Source: Janthinobacterium sp. 1_2014MBL_MicDiv (lineage in GTDB: Bacteria > Pseudomonadota > Gammaproteobacteria > Burkholderiales > Burkholderiaceae_D). Taken from it: DNA of 64,000 bases. The stretch spans positions 2,914,001 to 2,978,000 of the forward strand of contig NZ_CP011319.1 of the NCBI RefSeq assembly GCF_001865675.1, read 5' to 3'. Positions 36,567-44,763 of this stretch are shown here, in pieces. The position numbers and the translations under genes are program-made. Each line of letters begins with the position of its first letter. The stretch's first letter is position 1. Below the pieces are notes generated by a model. The model was given only the letters and a program-made list of their open reading frames with translations, was not told the origin of the DNA and did not search any database.

Positions 36567-37001
36567 TCAGCCCGCGCCAGGGGCGTCGATGACGGCCATG
36601 GTGATGCGCGAGATGCAGCACAGTTTGCCGTCATCGTCGACGATGCGGATTTCCCAGACCTGGCTCGTGCGCCCCCGGTGGATGGGCGTGGCGCGCCCCG
36701 TCACCTGGCCGCCGCGCACGCCGCGCACGTGGTTGGCGTTGATTTCCTGTCCCACGCTCACCTGCCGGCGCCCGTCGAGGCAGGCATTCGCGGCCATGCT
36801 GCCCAGGGTTTCGGCCAGCAGCACGGAAGCGCCGCCATGCAGCAGCTTGAACGGCTGCATGGTGCGGTGGTCGACGGGCATGGTCGCCTCGATCCAGTCG
36901 GGGCCGAAGGCCGTGAAGACGATGCCCAGGTGGCGCATGGCCGTGCCTTCGCTGGCCGCGTTGAGGGAGGCCAGGTCGAGCGCTGCGTGCCAGATTTCCA
37001 T
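36567..37001 (-). CDS. Hotdog-fold thioesterase (PaaI/MenI-like)
   Basis: 144 residues. KLLHGGASVLLAETLGSMAAN is the hotdog central-helix motif, with Glu as the likely catalytic residue as in MenI/YdiI-type acyl-CoA thioesterases, and GRATPIHRGRTSQVWEIRI is the following strand pair. It should hydrolyse an aryl- or acyl-CoA in the cytoplasm. A ribosome-binding site (AAGGAATAACA) precedes the ATG at 37001. Monocistronic; the substrate cannot be deduced. Confidence 0.88.
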   Translation of the reverse strand: MEIWHAALDLASLNAASEGTAMRHLGIVFTAFGPDWIEATMPVDHRTMQPFKLLHGGASVLLAETLGSMAANACLDGRRQVSVGQEINANHVRGVRGGQVTGRATPIHRGRTSQVWEIRIVDDDGKLCCISRITMAVIDAPGAG

Positions 37002-37108
37002 TGTTATTCCTTCAGTGATGAAATGAAGCTATTGTAGGGCAGCGACGGCGCGCGCGCCGCTTCATGATTCCTTCACCTGGGTGCGGGGTGGCGATGTCAT
37101 TAACTGGT

Positions 37109-37114
37109 TATAAT
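37109..37114 (+). promoter_or_regulatory. -10 element (TATAAT) upstream of lpxO
   Basis: A perfect TATAAT lies 29 bases before the lpxO start codon. No good -35 hexamer is present at 16-18 bases, so the promoter may depend on an activator. Confidence 0.4.
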
Positions 37115-37143
37115 TGCCCCATTCTTAAAAAACGAGGTTGTGT

Positions 37144-38043
37144 ATGAAGTGGGCCTTGCTGGGCATTTTTGTGTTTTCCGTTTTACATATTCATTTTCGT
37201 GGCAAGGTGCGCCTGCCGTTTCGCCGCCAGATCTTCGATCACTCCTCGTTCATGGCGCCGCTGAACCTGTTCATGCACACCTTTTCCAAGGTGCCGGCCA
37301 CGCCATACCTGTCCGTCGAGCAATTTCCGGAACTGGCGCCGCTGCAGCAGAACTGGCAAATCATCCGCGATGAAGCGCTGCGCATGCAGGAAATGAAAAA
37401 GATCAAGGCGGCCGAAAAGAACAACGACGTGGGCTTCAACTCCTTCTTCAAGTATGGCTGGAAGCGCTTCTACCTGAAATGGTATGACGCCAACCACCCG
37501 TCGGCGCAGCAGATGTGTCCGCAAACCTATGCGCTGCTGCAATCGATCCCCTCGATCAAGGCCGCCATGTTCGCGGAACTGCCGCAGGGCGGCAAGCTCA
37601 ACCCGCACCGCGACCCGTTCGCCGGCTCGCTGCGCTACCACCTGGGCTTGCAGACGCCGAACGACGACCGCTGCTTCATCGACGTCGATGGCGAACGCCA
37701 CAGCTGGCGCGACGGCCAGGCCGTGATGTTCGATGAAACGTATATCCACTGGGCCCGCAACGATGCCGACAGCGACCGCATCATCCTGTTCTGCGACATC
37801 GAACGCCCGATGCGCTACCGCTGGGCGCAAGGGCTGAACCGCTGGCTGGGCCGCACCCTGATGACGGCCGCCGCCTCGCCCAACGAACTGGGCGACCAGG
37901 TCGGCGGCGTCAGCAAGCTGTTCCAGATTTCCTGGACCATGGGCCAGTACCGCCGCCGCTTCAAGGCGTGGAACAAGACGGCTTACCAGGTCACCCGCGT
38001 GGCGCTGGTCGTGGGCATCATCGCGCTGATTTACTTTATCTAG
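37144..38043 (+). CDS. lpxO: Lipid A hydroxylase LpxO (aspartyl/asparaginyl beta-hydroxylase family)
   Basis: 299 residues, the usual LpxO length, with hydrophobic segments at both ends (MKWALLGIFVFSVLHIHF and VALVVGIIALIYFI) that anchor it in the inner membrane. The dioxygenase core shows LNPHRDPFAGSLRYHLGL (first iron-binding His and Asp) and MFDETYIHWARNDADSDRIILFCD (second His and the 2-oxoglutarate Arg region). The enzyme 2-hydroxylates a secondary acyl chain of lipid A. ATG at 37144 has GAGG upstream. Followed by a strong terminator. Confidence 0.92.
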   Translation: MKWALLGIFVFSVLHIHFRGKVRLPFRRQIFDHSSFMAPLNLFMHTFSKVPATPYLSVEQFPELAPLQQNWQIIRDEALRMQEMKKIKAAEKNNDVGFNSFFKYGWKRFYLKWYDANHPSAQQMCPQTYALLQSIPSIKAAMFAELPQGGKLNPHRDPFAGSLRYHLGLQTPNDDRCFIDVDGERHSWRDGQAVMFDETYIHWARNDADSDRIILFCDIERPMRYRWAQGLNRWLGRTLMTAAASPNELGDQVGGVSKLFQISWTMGQYRRRFKAWNKTAYQVTRVALVVGIIALIYFI

Positions 38044-38065
38044 TTGCGGCATGGCTGCTTTGATC

Positions 38066-38090
38066 AAAACCGCCTTCGGGCGGTTTTTTT
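38066..38090 (+). terminator. Rho-independent terminator after lpxO
   Basis: AAAACCGCC (38066-38074), loop TTCG, GGCGGTTTT (38079-38087), with the T-run continuing to 38090. A textbook stem with a UUCG tetraloop, 22 bases after the lpxO stop. Confidence 0.95.
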
Positions 38091-38172
38091 ATTGTGCATC
38101 GCTATCGCCGCCCCATGCGTTACAGTGCCGTGCACCTGTCCGGAATCAGCACCTTGAAAGCGAGACTAGAAA

Positions 38173-38568
38173 ATGACCGAACGCGACCGCCAGTACGATC
38201 TCCAGATCGACGATGATGAATGGATCGAACACATCAGTATCGAAGCACGCTATGGCCAGGCCGTGGACATCGATGCCCACCTCGCGGGGCTGGGGCCGCT
38301 GATCGACCGCCTGGAAAGCCATTGCGTGGCCGGCTGCTGCGGCTTCGACGCCTTCGATTTCACGCGCGACGCCATCGACGCGGCGCTGCCCGGGCTAGAT
38401 CGGGCGCCATTGCTGGCAGCGTGCGCGTCGGCCAGGAACGCCGTGGCAGCCGTCGCCAGCGGCGTCGTCCTGAGCAACAGAATGAACAACGCGTGCGACA
38501 GCCGCGTCTTCCTGCGCCTGCTTGAGCATATCGCAAGCCGCATCGCCGGCCATGCAAGCCCGGTTTGA
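38173..38568 (+). CDS. DUF6331-like protein
   Basis: 131 residues, acidic, soluble. HCVAGCCGFDAFDF is the hallmark I associate with DUF6331; the second half is helical (LLEHIASRIAGHA). Function unknown. It is a single gene between the lpxO terminator and the carbonic anhydrase gene, with an AG-rich stretch before the ATG but no strong Shine-Dalgarno. Confidence 0.7.
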   Translation: MTERDRQYDLQIDDDEWIEHISIEARYGQAVDIDAHLAGLGPLIDRLESHCVAGCCGFDAFDFTRDAIDAALPGLDRAPLLAACASARNAVAAVASGVVLSNRMNNACDSRVFLRLLEHIASRIAGHASPV

Positions 38569-38637
38569 CGGCGGCGCCTGCATCGGCGCCGGCAAATCGG
38601 CGATAATATCGGCTTACACCACTTTCCCCTTCTATTT

Positions 38638-39270
38638 ATGCGCGACATCATTGCCGGATTTTTACGATTCCAGAAGGAAGTCTTTCCCGAACGCCGAGAG
38701 TTGTTCAAGACACTGGCAACGGGACAGACGCCGAAGGCATTGTTCATTTCCTGCTCCGACAGCAGGATGGTGCCCGAACTGGTGACGCAGCGGGAACCGG
38801 GCGAACTGTTCGTGATCCGCAACGCGGGCAACATCGTGCCCTCGTTCGGCCCCGAACCGGGAGGCGTGAGCGCGTCCGTCGAATTTGCCGTGGCGGCCCT
38901 GAACGTGACCGACATCGTCATTTGCGGCCATTCCGACTGCGGCGCCATGAAAGCCATCGCCACCTGCACCTGCCTCGATCACATGCCGGCCGTCAAGAAC
39001 TGGCTGCGGCACTCGGATGCGGCGCGCATGATCAATGAATCCATCGAGCATGCAACGGAACAGGACCGCATCGATGGCATGGTGCGCGCCAATGTGGTGG
39101 CGCAACTCAATAATATCCGCACCCACCCCTCGGTGGCCCTGGGCATCACGCAAAAGCGCCTGACCCTGCATGGCTGGGTGTATGACATCGAAAACGGTTC
39201 GCTGGACGCGCTCGACGAGGCTACGGGCCAGTTCGTCCCGCTGGCGGAGCACCCGGCATCGAAGCTGTGA
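38638..39270 (+). CDS. can: Beta-class carbonic anhydrase
   Basis: 210 residues. FISCSDSRMVPEL contributes the first zinc Cys and the Asp-Arg dyad; FVIRNAGNIVPSFG is the conserved second block; VICGHSDCGAMKA holds the zinc His and second Cys. It interconverts CO2 and bicarbonate in the cytoplasm. Length is typical of the bacterial CynT/Can group. The stop overlaps the GTG of the following small zinc-ribbon gene, so the two are coupled. Confidence 0.93.
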   Translation: MRDIIAGFLRFQKEVFPERRELFKTLATGQTPKALFISCSDSRMVPELVTQREPGELFVIRNAGNIVPSFGPEPGGVSASVEFAVAALNVTDIVICGHSDCGAMKAIATCTCLDHMPAVKNWLRHSDAARMINESIEHATEQDRIDGMVRANVVAQLNNIRTHPSVALGITQKRLTLHGWVYDIENGSLDALDEATGQFVPLAEHPASKL

Positions 39271-39458
39271 CGACCTGCGACGAATGCGGCAGCGCCTACC
39301 GTGGCGCAGCCTCGGCCATGGCCAGCCTGTGTCCCGCCTGCGCGCATGCGCTGTATGGCTATCCGCGGTGCGAGCACGAGTTCGAGGCGGGCCACTGCCG
39401 GAAATGCCTGTGGGATGGCAAAACCAGCGATTTCGTGCGCAAGCTGGCGTCGCGCTGA
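39267..39458 (+). CDS. Small zinc-ribbon protein coupled to carbonic anhydrase
   Basis: 63 residues from a GTG at 39267 that overlaps the carbonic anhydrase stop (GTGA). Three Cys pairs are visible: CDEC near residue 4, CPAC near 22, and HEFEAGHCRKC with two Cys and nearby His near 36-47, which suggests one or two zinc sites. Found here as a translationally coupled partner, it may be a regulatory or metal-handling peptide. I do not recognise a family. Codon use follows the neighbours and the frame is intact, so I consider it real. Confidence 0.65.
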   Translation: MTTCDECGSAYRGAASAMASLCPACAHALYGYPRCEHEFEAGHCRKCLWDGKTSDFVRKLASR

Positions 39459-39534
39459 TCAGAAAGGGGCTTGACCTTGCCGGTGCGGGAAGGTCCAAGG
39501 TGACGGTATTCAAGCGACTCAAGGAGAATCCCGT

Positions 39535-39867
39535 ATGCCCAGAATCACCGTCCTGCCCCATCCCGAGCTGGCTCCTGACGGCGCCGTCTTCGACGCGCCC
39601 GAGAAGATGAGCATTTGCGATGCATTGCTATTGAACAAAATTGACATGGAACATGCCTGCGGACAGGTCGGCGCCTGTTCCACCTGCCACGTGGTCGTGG
39701 TGCAGGGTTTCGACTCGCTCAATGCACTGGGCGACAACGAGGAAGACATGCTCGACCAGGCCTGGGGCTTGCAGCCCCACTCGCGCCTGTCCTGCCAGGC
39801 GCGCCTGAACCAGGAAGACCTGACGGTGGAGCTGCCCAGGTACACGCTGAACCACGCCAAGGAATAA
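39535..39867 (+). CDS. fdx: ISC-type [2Fe-2S] ferredoxin
   Basis: 110 residues. MEHACGQVGACSTCHVVV gives the C-x5-C-x2-C ligands and RLSCQAR the fourth Cys, the pattern of adrenodoxin-like ISC ferredoxins, which donate electrons in iron-sulfur cluster assembly. EEDMLDQAWGLQPHSRLSC is the family signature. AAGGAGAATCCCGT precedes the ATG. No isc genes are next to it; it stands alone upstream of the convergent M13 peptidase. Confidence 0.93.
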   Translation: MPRITVLPHPELAPDGAVFDAPEKMSICDALLLNKIDMEHACGQVGACSTCHVVVVQGFDSLNALGDNEEDMLDQAWGLQPHSRLSCQARLNQEDLTVELPRYTLNHAKE

Positions 39868-39917
39868 TCCCCGGCATGGCTGTTGCCAGCCAGGGCATGC
39901 CTGGCCGCCCTACTTCC

Positions 39918-41960
39918 TTACCACATGATCACGCGCTGCTCGGGCGGCAGATACATCGGGTCGCCCGGCTTGATGTCGAACGCCTCGTAGAAGCCGGGCT
40001 GGTTTTTCACCGTGCCCTTGGCGCGGAATTCGCCCGGCGAATGGGGGTCGCTCTTGATCTGGGCGATCGCCGCCTCCGGGCGCAGCTTGGCGCGCCACTT
40101 CTGCGCAAAGCCGATGTACAGGCGCTGTTCGCCCGTCAAGCCATCGAGCACGGGCGACGGCTTGCCGCCGAGCGAACGCTGGTAGGCCTTGTAGGTGATC
40201 GACAGGCCGGAATTGTCGCCGATGTTCTCGCCCAGGGTCAGCTCGCCGTTGATGTGGTAGCCCGGCACGGGGCTGTAGGCGCCATATTGCTTGACGAGGC
40301 CGGCGGCCAGCGCCTTGAAGGCGGCACGGTCCTCTGCCGTCCACCAGTTGCGCAAACGGCCCCTGGCGTCGTACTGGCTGCCCGAATCGTCGAAGGCATG
40401 GCTGATCTCATGGCCAAACGTGATGCCCAGCAAGCCGTAATTGACGGCATCTTCCGCTTTCACGTTGAAGAATGGCGGCTGCAGGATGGCGGCCGGGATC
40501 GTGATGGCGTTGAGCGACGGGCTGTAGCTGGCGTTGACGGTTTGCGGCGTCATCGACCATTCGTCGCGGTCGACCGGCTTGCCCAGCTTGTCGACGTTTT
40601 GCTGGCGGCTCCACGCGCGCGACGCGCGCACGTTGGCGATCAGGTCATTCGGCTGCGTCCGCATGGCGCTGTAATCGCGCCATTTATCGGGATAGGCGAT
40701 CTTCGGCTTCAGGGCGGCCAGCTTGAGCTGGGCTTCCTTCTTGGTTTCCGGACCCATCCAGTCGAGCTGCTCGATGCCATCCTTGAACGAGGCGACGAAA
40801 TTGTCGAACATGGCCATCACGCGGGGCCGGGTTTCCGGCGGCAGATACATCTCCACATAGCGCTTGCCGATGGCGTCGCTGATGGCGCCATCCGTGAAAC
40901 GCAGCGCCAGCTGCCACTGCGGTTCGCTTTGCGGCACGCCGCGCAGCACCGTGCCTTCGAAGCCGAAGCGTTCCTTGACGCTGGCGCTATCCAGGTAGGA
41001 GGCATAGCTTTCGATGATGCGCCAGTTGAAATAGCTCTTCCAGGCGTCCAGCGGCACGGCGGCCACCGTCTCGGAAAAACCTGTGATGAAGCTGGGCTGG
41101 CGCACCACGGCCGAGCTTTCCTTTTTCGCCAGGCCGGCAGCCGCAAAGTAGGCGTTCCAGTCGAAGGCCGGCGCCAGCGCCGCGAATTTGTCGAAACCGA
41201 CGCGGTTGTACGATTTCACGGGGTCGCGCATCTGCACGCGCGTCCACTGCACGGCCGCCAGGCGCGTCTCGATGTCGAGGATCTGGCCCGCATGGGCGGC
41301 GGCGGCCTTGTCGCCGCTCATGGCCAGCATGGCTTCGATATGCTTCAGGTATTTCTCGCGCACGGCCTTGAGCTTGGCGTCGTCGTCCTTCAGGTAATAG
41401 TCGCGGTCAGGCAAGCCCAGGCCCGACTGGCTGATATTGATCGTGTATTGCTCGGGATCCTGCGCATCGGGCGCAACATAGGCCGAGAACGGCGTGGCGA
41501 TGCCATTGCCTTGCAGGTAGGCAAACAGCGCCGGCAAGTCCTGCTTGTCCTTGAGCGCGGCGACGCGGGCCAGTTCGGCCTTCAAGGGCTTGAAGCCGGC
41601 CGCATTGCGCGCCTTGTCGTTCATGAAACTCGTGTACAGGTCGGCGATCTTGTGCGCATCGCTGCCGGGCTTGCCGGGGTGCTTCAAGGTGTCGGCGATC
41701 AGGCCGCGCAGCTGGCCTTGCGCGATTTCGCGCAATTCGATATACGTGCCCCAGACGGATTTGTCGGCCGGGATTTCCGTATTGCGCGTCCACACGCCAT
41801 TGACGTAGCCGTAAAAATCATCTTTCGGGCTGACGGCCGGGTCCAGGGTTTTCAGGTCGATGCCGGAAACTGGCGCGGCGGCACCCTGCTGGGCGTACAG
41901 CGAGGGCGAAGATAAGGCGAACAAGGCGCAGCAGGCGGCGCTGATAAGCGAACGTTTCAC
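39918..41960 (-). CDS. M13-family zinc metallopeptidase (PepO/neprilysin-like)
   Basis: 680 residues with a Sec signal peptide (residues 1-23, ending SLYAQQ). FGHEISHAFDD is the zinc-binding HExxH motif, LGENIGDNSGL contains the third ligand (E-N-x2-D), and VNASYSPSLNAITIPAAIL is the substrate-binding NAxY-like block. The C-terminal KNQPGFYEAFDIKPGD and final Trp are typical. It should degrade oligopeptides in the periplasm. The start is a GTG at 41960 with AAAGGAATCTTC upstream. A perfect 16-bp inverted repeat lies 33 bases further upstream. Confidence 0.94.
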   Translation of the reverse strand: MKRSLISAACCALFALSSPSLYAQQGAAAPVSGIDLKTLDPAVSPKDDFYGYVNGVWTRNTEIPADKSVWGTYIELREIAQGQLRGLIADTLKHPGKPGSDAHKIADLYTSFMNDKARNAAGFKPLKAELARVAALKDKQDLPALFAYLQGNGIATPFSAYVAPDAQDPEQYTINISQSGLGLPDRDYYLKDDDAKLKAVREKYLKHIEAMLAMSGDKAAAAHAGQILDIETRLAAVQWTRVQMRDPVKSYNRVGFDKFAALAPAFDWNAYFAAAGLAKKESSAVVRQPSFITGFSETVAAVPLDAWKSYFNWRIIESYASYLDSASVKERFGFEGTVLRGVPQSEPQWQLALRFTDGAISDAIGKRYVEMYLPPETRPRVMAMFDNFVASFKDGIEQLDWMGPETKKEAQLKLAALKPKIAYPDKWRDYSAMRTQPNDLIANVRASRAWSRQQNVDKLGKPVDRDEWSMTPQTVNASYSPSLNAITIPAAILQPPFFNVKAEDAVNYGLLGITFGHEISHAFDDSGSQYDARGRLRNWWTAEDRAAFKALAAGLVKQYGAYSPVPGYHINGELTLGENIGDNSGLSITYKAYQRSLGGKPSPVLDGLTGEQRLYIGFAQKWRAKLRPEAAIAQIKSDPHSPGEFRAKGTVKNQPGFYEAFDIKPGDPMYLPPEQRVIMW

Positions 41961-41992
41961 GAAGATTCCTTTAATAATTATGGTCTGACTTC

Positions 41993-42033
41993 ATCTTGCG
42001 TCGCATGCTGTCTCCAGGCATGCGACGCAAGAT
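41993..42033. repeat. Perfect 16-bp inverted repeat upstream of the M13 peptidase
   Basis: ATCTTGCGTCGCATGC (41993-42008) is repeated as its exact reverse complement at 42018-42033, with nine bases between. No T-run follows on either strand, so it is not a standard terminator. It could be a large operator or a leader hairpin of the peptidase mRNA. Confidence 0.8.
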
Positions 42034-42106
42034 TATAGTCCGCCCATCGCCAAGGCAACAGCCCCCGCCCAGGAATCGCCGTGCCGGGGCGCTACGCCAT
42101 GCTTTG

Positions 42107-42112
42107 TATAAT
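42107..42112 (+). promoter_or_regulatory. -10 element (TATAAT) upstream of the DUF7661-like gene
   Basis: A perfect TATAAT lies 60 bases before the ATG at 42172. The region 17 bases upstream is GC-rich and gives no good -35. Confidence 0.35.
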
Positions 42113-42171
42113 CGGCACAGCCGGTGCCAGGCAAGCGGGCGGCAATCCATCCAATAACTGGGAGTATTTTC

Positions 42172-42393
42172 ATGCAGGAATGTCGATTCAATGTGTTTGG
42201 CACGCTGATTGCCGTCAGGGGGAGTCCGGGCGCCTGGCGCGCATGCTATCTCGGCGCGGAAGGCAAGCGCCGGCCCGCCGATTTCATTATTCCCGATGAT
42301 ATCCAGGCCGATGCGCTGGGCGAATATCTGGCCGACCTGTTCCACGAGGATGCGACGCCGCGCAATAACACGACAACCCGGCTGTTTCCCTGA
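42172..42393 (+). CDS. Small DUF7661-like protein
   Basis: 73 residues, soluble. FNVFGTLIAVRG, GAEGKRRPADFIIPDDI and YLADLFHEDATP resemble a small conserved proteobacterial family that I believe is DUF7661. Function unknown. CTGGGAG lies upstream of the ATG and a TATAAT 60 bases before it, so it has its own signals. The stop lies 55 bases before the end of the convergent lipoprotein gene. Confidence 0.72.
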   Translation: MQECRFNVFGTLIAVRGSPGAWRACYLGAEGKRRPADFIIPDDIQADALGEYLADLFHEDATPRNNTTTRLFP

Positions 42394-42448
42394 CTCCAGC
42401 GCCTGACGCAGAGCCGGCCCTGGCGCCGCCGGCACGTGTTCCCGCGCC

Positions 42449-43018
42449 CTATTTCACCGGCTCGAACGTCACCGTCAGCCCGTTGCCCGTGGTCCTGATC
42501 TGCGTCGGCACGAATTGCACGCCTGCATAGCGCAGCTCGTCCGGCTTGAAGGTGTAGATCGGCGTTTCATGCATGAGCTGGTCGGCTACCAGGCTGGCCA
42601 CCTTGGCGAACTGGCGCTGCTGCGACGCATCCATGCCATCGATATTCACCGTATCCACGCTCGCTTCGCTCAGGTAGACGGCGTTGCGCTGGGCGTCGAG
42701 CACGAGGCGGCCCGACATGGCCAGCTTGCCGCGCCAGGTCTGGCGGATGAAGGGCGGCATCACGCTGGCGTCCACGCTGAGGGCCACTCTGTCGCGTTCG
42801 GGCTGCAGCGACAGCTGCGGCTGCGTCAGCTTGACGTCCAGCACGGACAGCACGCGCTTGTCGATGGGAAAGCGGCGCTCCAGCCCTTGCTGCATCTTGC
42901 TGAGCGACACGTTCACGTCGCGCGGGCCGATCAGGGTGGAGCATGAGGCCAGCACGGTGCAGGCAAAGGCGGCGATGGCGGCGGTTTTCAGCAAGGGACG
43001 GATGGCGGTCGCATTCAT
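42449..43018 (-). CDS. DUF1439 lipoprotein (YceB-like)
   Basis: 189 residues. A lipoprotein signal ends in TVLASC at residues 21-26, so Cys26 is the lipidated residue and the next Ser suggests outer-membrane sorting. The mature part (VNVSLSKMQQGLERRFP, VALSVDASVMPPF, GKLAMSGRLVLDAQRNAVYL) matches the DUF1439/YceB layout, a lipid-binding-like fold of unknown role. It stands alone on the minus strand behind the terminator of the small membrane-peptide gene. Confidence 0.85.
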   Translation of the reverse strand: MNATAIRPLLKTAAIAAFACTVLASCSTLIGPRDVNVSLSKMQQGLERRFPIDKRVLSVLDVKLTQPQLSLQPERDRVALSVDASVMPPFIRQTWRGKLAMSGRLVLDAQRNAVYLSEASVDTVNIDGMDASQQRQFAKVASLVADQLMHETPIYTFKPDELRYAGVQFVPTQIRTTGNGLTVTFEPVK

Positions 43019-43073
43019 GGAGAGTCTCGGTGGAAGGATCGCGCCATCTTACACATGGACCCGCTTCAACACA

Positions 43074-43103
43074 AACGGCGCCCGGCTTGCGGCGGGCGCC
43101 GTT
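43074..43103 (-). terminator. GC-rich 11-bp hairpin after the 24-residue membrane peptide gene
   Basis: AACGGCGCCCG (43074-43084) pairs perfectly with CGGGCGCCGTT (43093-43103) around eight bases. In the leftward direction the stem ends in TTTGTGTT, a modest U-tract. It begins 15 bases after the peptide stop codon. Confidence 0.75.
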
Positions 43104-43118
43104 ACTTGCGTCAACTTC

Positions 43119-43193
43119 TTAATGCACGAACAGGGCGATCAGGATGACGATGGGCAGTGGAATACCGAGCAACAGCAACAGGATGGAACGCAT
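43119..43193 (-). CDS. 24-residue membrane peptide
   Basis: A short frame from the ATG at 43193 encodes 24 residues: Met-Arg-Ser, then an almost uninterrupted hydrophobic run of Leu, Ile and Val with a Gly-Ile-Pro-Leu-Pro centre, ending Leu-Phe-Val-His. The ribosome-binding site AAAGGAGTCTGCC is among the best in the window, and a hairpin terminator follows 15 bases after the stop. It lies 29 bases downstream of the 315-residue membrane protein gene, same strand, and may be a small subunit or regulator of that protein. I recall similar unannotated peptides in related genomes but cannot name a family. Confidence 0.7.
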   Translation of the reverse strand: MRSILLLLLGIPLPIVILIALFVH

Positions 43194-43222
43194 GGCAGAC
43201 TCCTTTATAGATATGTGGGGGT

Positions 43223-44170
43223 TCAGATGGTGACGTGGCGCAGCACGCGCTCATGGTCGCGCTGGCGGCCGCCGAAGGTTGCCGCCAGGCTCGCAACGAA
43301 GGCGCCCAGCAACAGGGCCACGAACATCCACAGGGCCGTATGGGCACCGGCCTTGCGCGCCGTGTCGGCCGCTTGCTGCGCGGCAGCCTTGGCATCGGCG
43401 GCGGCCTTGGCGGCGCGGCCGTAGACGGCGTCGACGCGCGCTTCCGCTTCGGCCTGGGTCAGGCCCGTGCGATTGGCGACGAGCTGGCCCAGGTAGGCGC
43501 GGTCATCGGCGGCCAGGCTGCCCGTGGACAGGCCGGTGGCGAAGATCTTGCCGATTTCCACGCGCTGGTCGGCGATGGTGACGCCCGCATCGGCCACCGG
43601 TGCGGCGGGCATGCCCGCCGTGCCATTGGCGGCGGCCGGCGCCGGCGCGGCGCGCAGCAGCATGTCCGAGAAGTAATCGAGCGGATTGGCGCCGCCGCCC
43701 TCGCCCGCCTTGGCACCCGCCGCCCCGGCGCCCGCGGCGGCTGCCGGTGCCACAGCCGCGGCCACGCCGCTGCCCGCGTCAATGGCGCCGCTCAGCACGG
43801 CGCGCGTGCCGCCGGCCAGCACGGCCACCGTGACCAGCGTGGCCACGGCCCAGGCCAGCAAGCCATGCGCCGTGTCGCGGAAATGCACCTCATCCGTGTG
43901 GATAGCACTCCATTTCACGCGCAGCCGGCCCGCCATGTAGCCGCCGATGCCGGATGCGGCCAGTTGCATGAAGGCCAGCCAGGCGATGGTCGACACGCCG
44001 ATGGCCGTCGCGTTGAACGACCATGGCGACACGGACGACAGGCCCAGGCCCACGCCGAGGATCAGCAGGATGAAGGACAAGGCGGCCGCCGCGGCCGCGC
44101 CCGCCAGTACGGCGCCCCAGGAAACGCCCGGTTGGTTGATGTCCGAGACGGACAGTTGCGTAGCTTGCAT
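43223..44170 (-). CDS. Polytopic membrane protein of unknown function
   Basis: 315 residues. Hydrophobic segments at about 20-45, 57-78, 102-125 and 283-305 frame a soluble region of about 150 residues rich in Ala, with EAEARVDAVYGRAAKAAADAKAAAQQAADTARKAG forming a likely coiled coil. The N-terminal phrase INQPGVSWGAVLAGAAAAAALSF occurs in a widespread group of uncharacterised proteobacterial membrane proteins. AAGGGAGAACTTC precedes the ATG. It precedes the 24-residue peptide and follows the hemerythrin gene by 45 bases, so the three may be one stress-related unit. Confidence 0.72.
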   Translation of the reverse strand: MQATQLSVSDINQPGVSWGAVLAGAAAAAALSFILLILGVGLGLSSVSPWSFNATAIGVSTIAWLAFMQLAASGIGGYMAGRLRVKWSAIHTDEVHFRDTAHGLLAWAVATLVTVAVLAGGTRAVLSGAIDAGSGVAAAVAPAAAAGAGAAGAKAGEGGGANPLDYFSDMLLRAAPAPAAANGTAGMPAAPVADAGVTIADQRVEIGKIFATGLSTGSLAADDRAYLGQLVANRTGLTQAEAEARVDAVYGRAAKAAADAKAAAQQAADTARKAGAHTALWMFVALLLGAFVASLAATFGGRQRDHERVLRHVTI

Positions 44171-44215
44171 GAAGTTCTCCCTTGGTCAGTTGTTGTCAGT
44201 TGTTGTATGGGGCGG

Positions 44216-44659
44216 TCAGGCGGCGGCGCCCGTCAGCTGTAGCTTGCGCGCGGCCATTTCCTCGCCCAGCGCATCGAGGTCGACGCCCGTATGGCGCACC
44301 TTGGGGAACATGTCGCCCTCTTCTTCCTTGACGTGGTGTTCGATCTGCTCGGACAGGACCTTGACCTTGGCGTCGTACAGGTCGTCGGCCGGGTCCATCG
44401 CTTCGATCTGCGCGATCAGTTCCTTGGCGCTCGCGTGCTCGACGACGGCTTCATCCATCAAGTCGCCATCGTGGATGGGCCGGCGCACGGCCGGATAAAA
44501 GATTTCCTCTTCCAGCTGCGTGTGCACGGTCAATTCCTGGCAGATCTGGTCGGCCAGCTTTTTCTTGGTGGCAAAGGAGCGGTCGCTCAAGCCTTCATAT
44601 TGGGCAAACAGGGCCTTGACGGCCTTGTGGTCCTTCATCAATAAACTGATCGCGTTCAT
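44216..44659 (-). CDS. Hemerythrin-domain protein
   Basis: 147 residues, all-helical. Iron-ligand candidates are spaced as in hemerythrins: LLMKDHKAV, LTVHTQLEEEIFYP, EAVVEHASAKELI and IEHHVKEEEGDMFP. Such proteins bind oxygen or nitric oxide at a di-iron site or take part in stress responses. A strong ribosome-binding site (GAGGAGGCGCC) precedes the ATG at 44659. The gene is separated by 104 bases from the PrsR stop and has its own start region. Confidence 0.9.
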   Translation of the reverse strand: MNAISLLMKDHKAVKALFAQYEGLSDRSFATKKKLADQICQELTVHTQLEEEIFYPAVRRPIHDGDLMDEAVVEHASAKELIAQIEAMDPADDLYDAKVKVLSEQIEHHVKEEEGDMFPKVRHTGVDLDALGEEMAARKLQLTGAAA

Positions 44660-44763
44660 GGCGCCTCCTCGTTGTGGATGAGGCTAGGATGCGCCGAGGC
44701 GGCGCCAGCGTATGTGCGACGCCATACACAATCTTGATATTTAATCCATATCAATACAGCGGC

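Noticed and set aside
39868..39917. Possible terminator between fdx and the M13 peptidase
   Set aside because: Only short GCCAGG/CCTGGC arms and no T-run; too weak to annotate.
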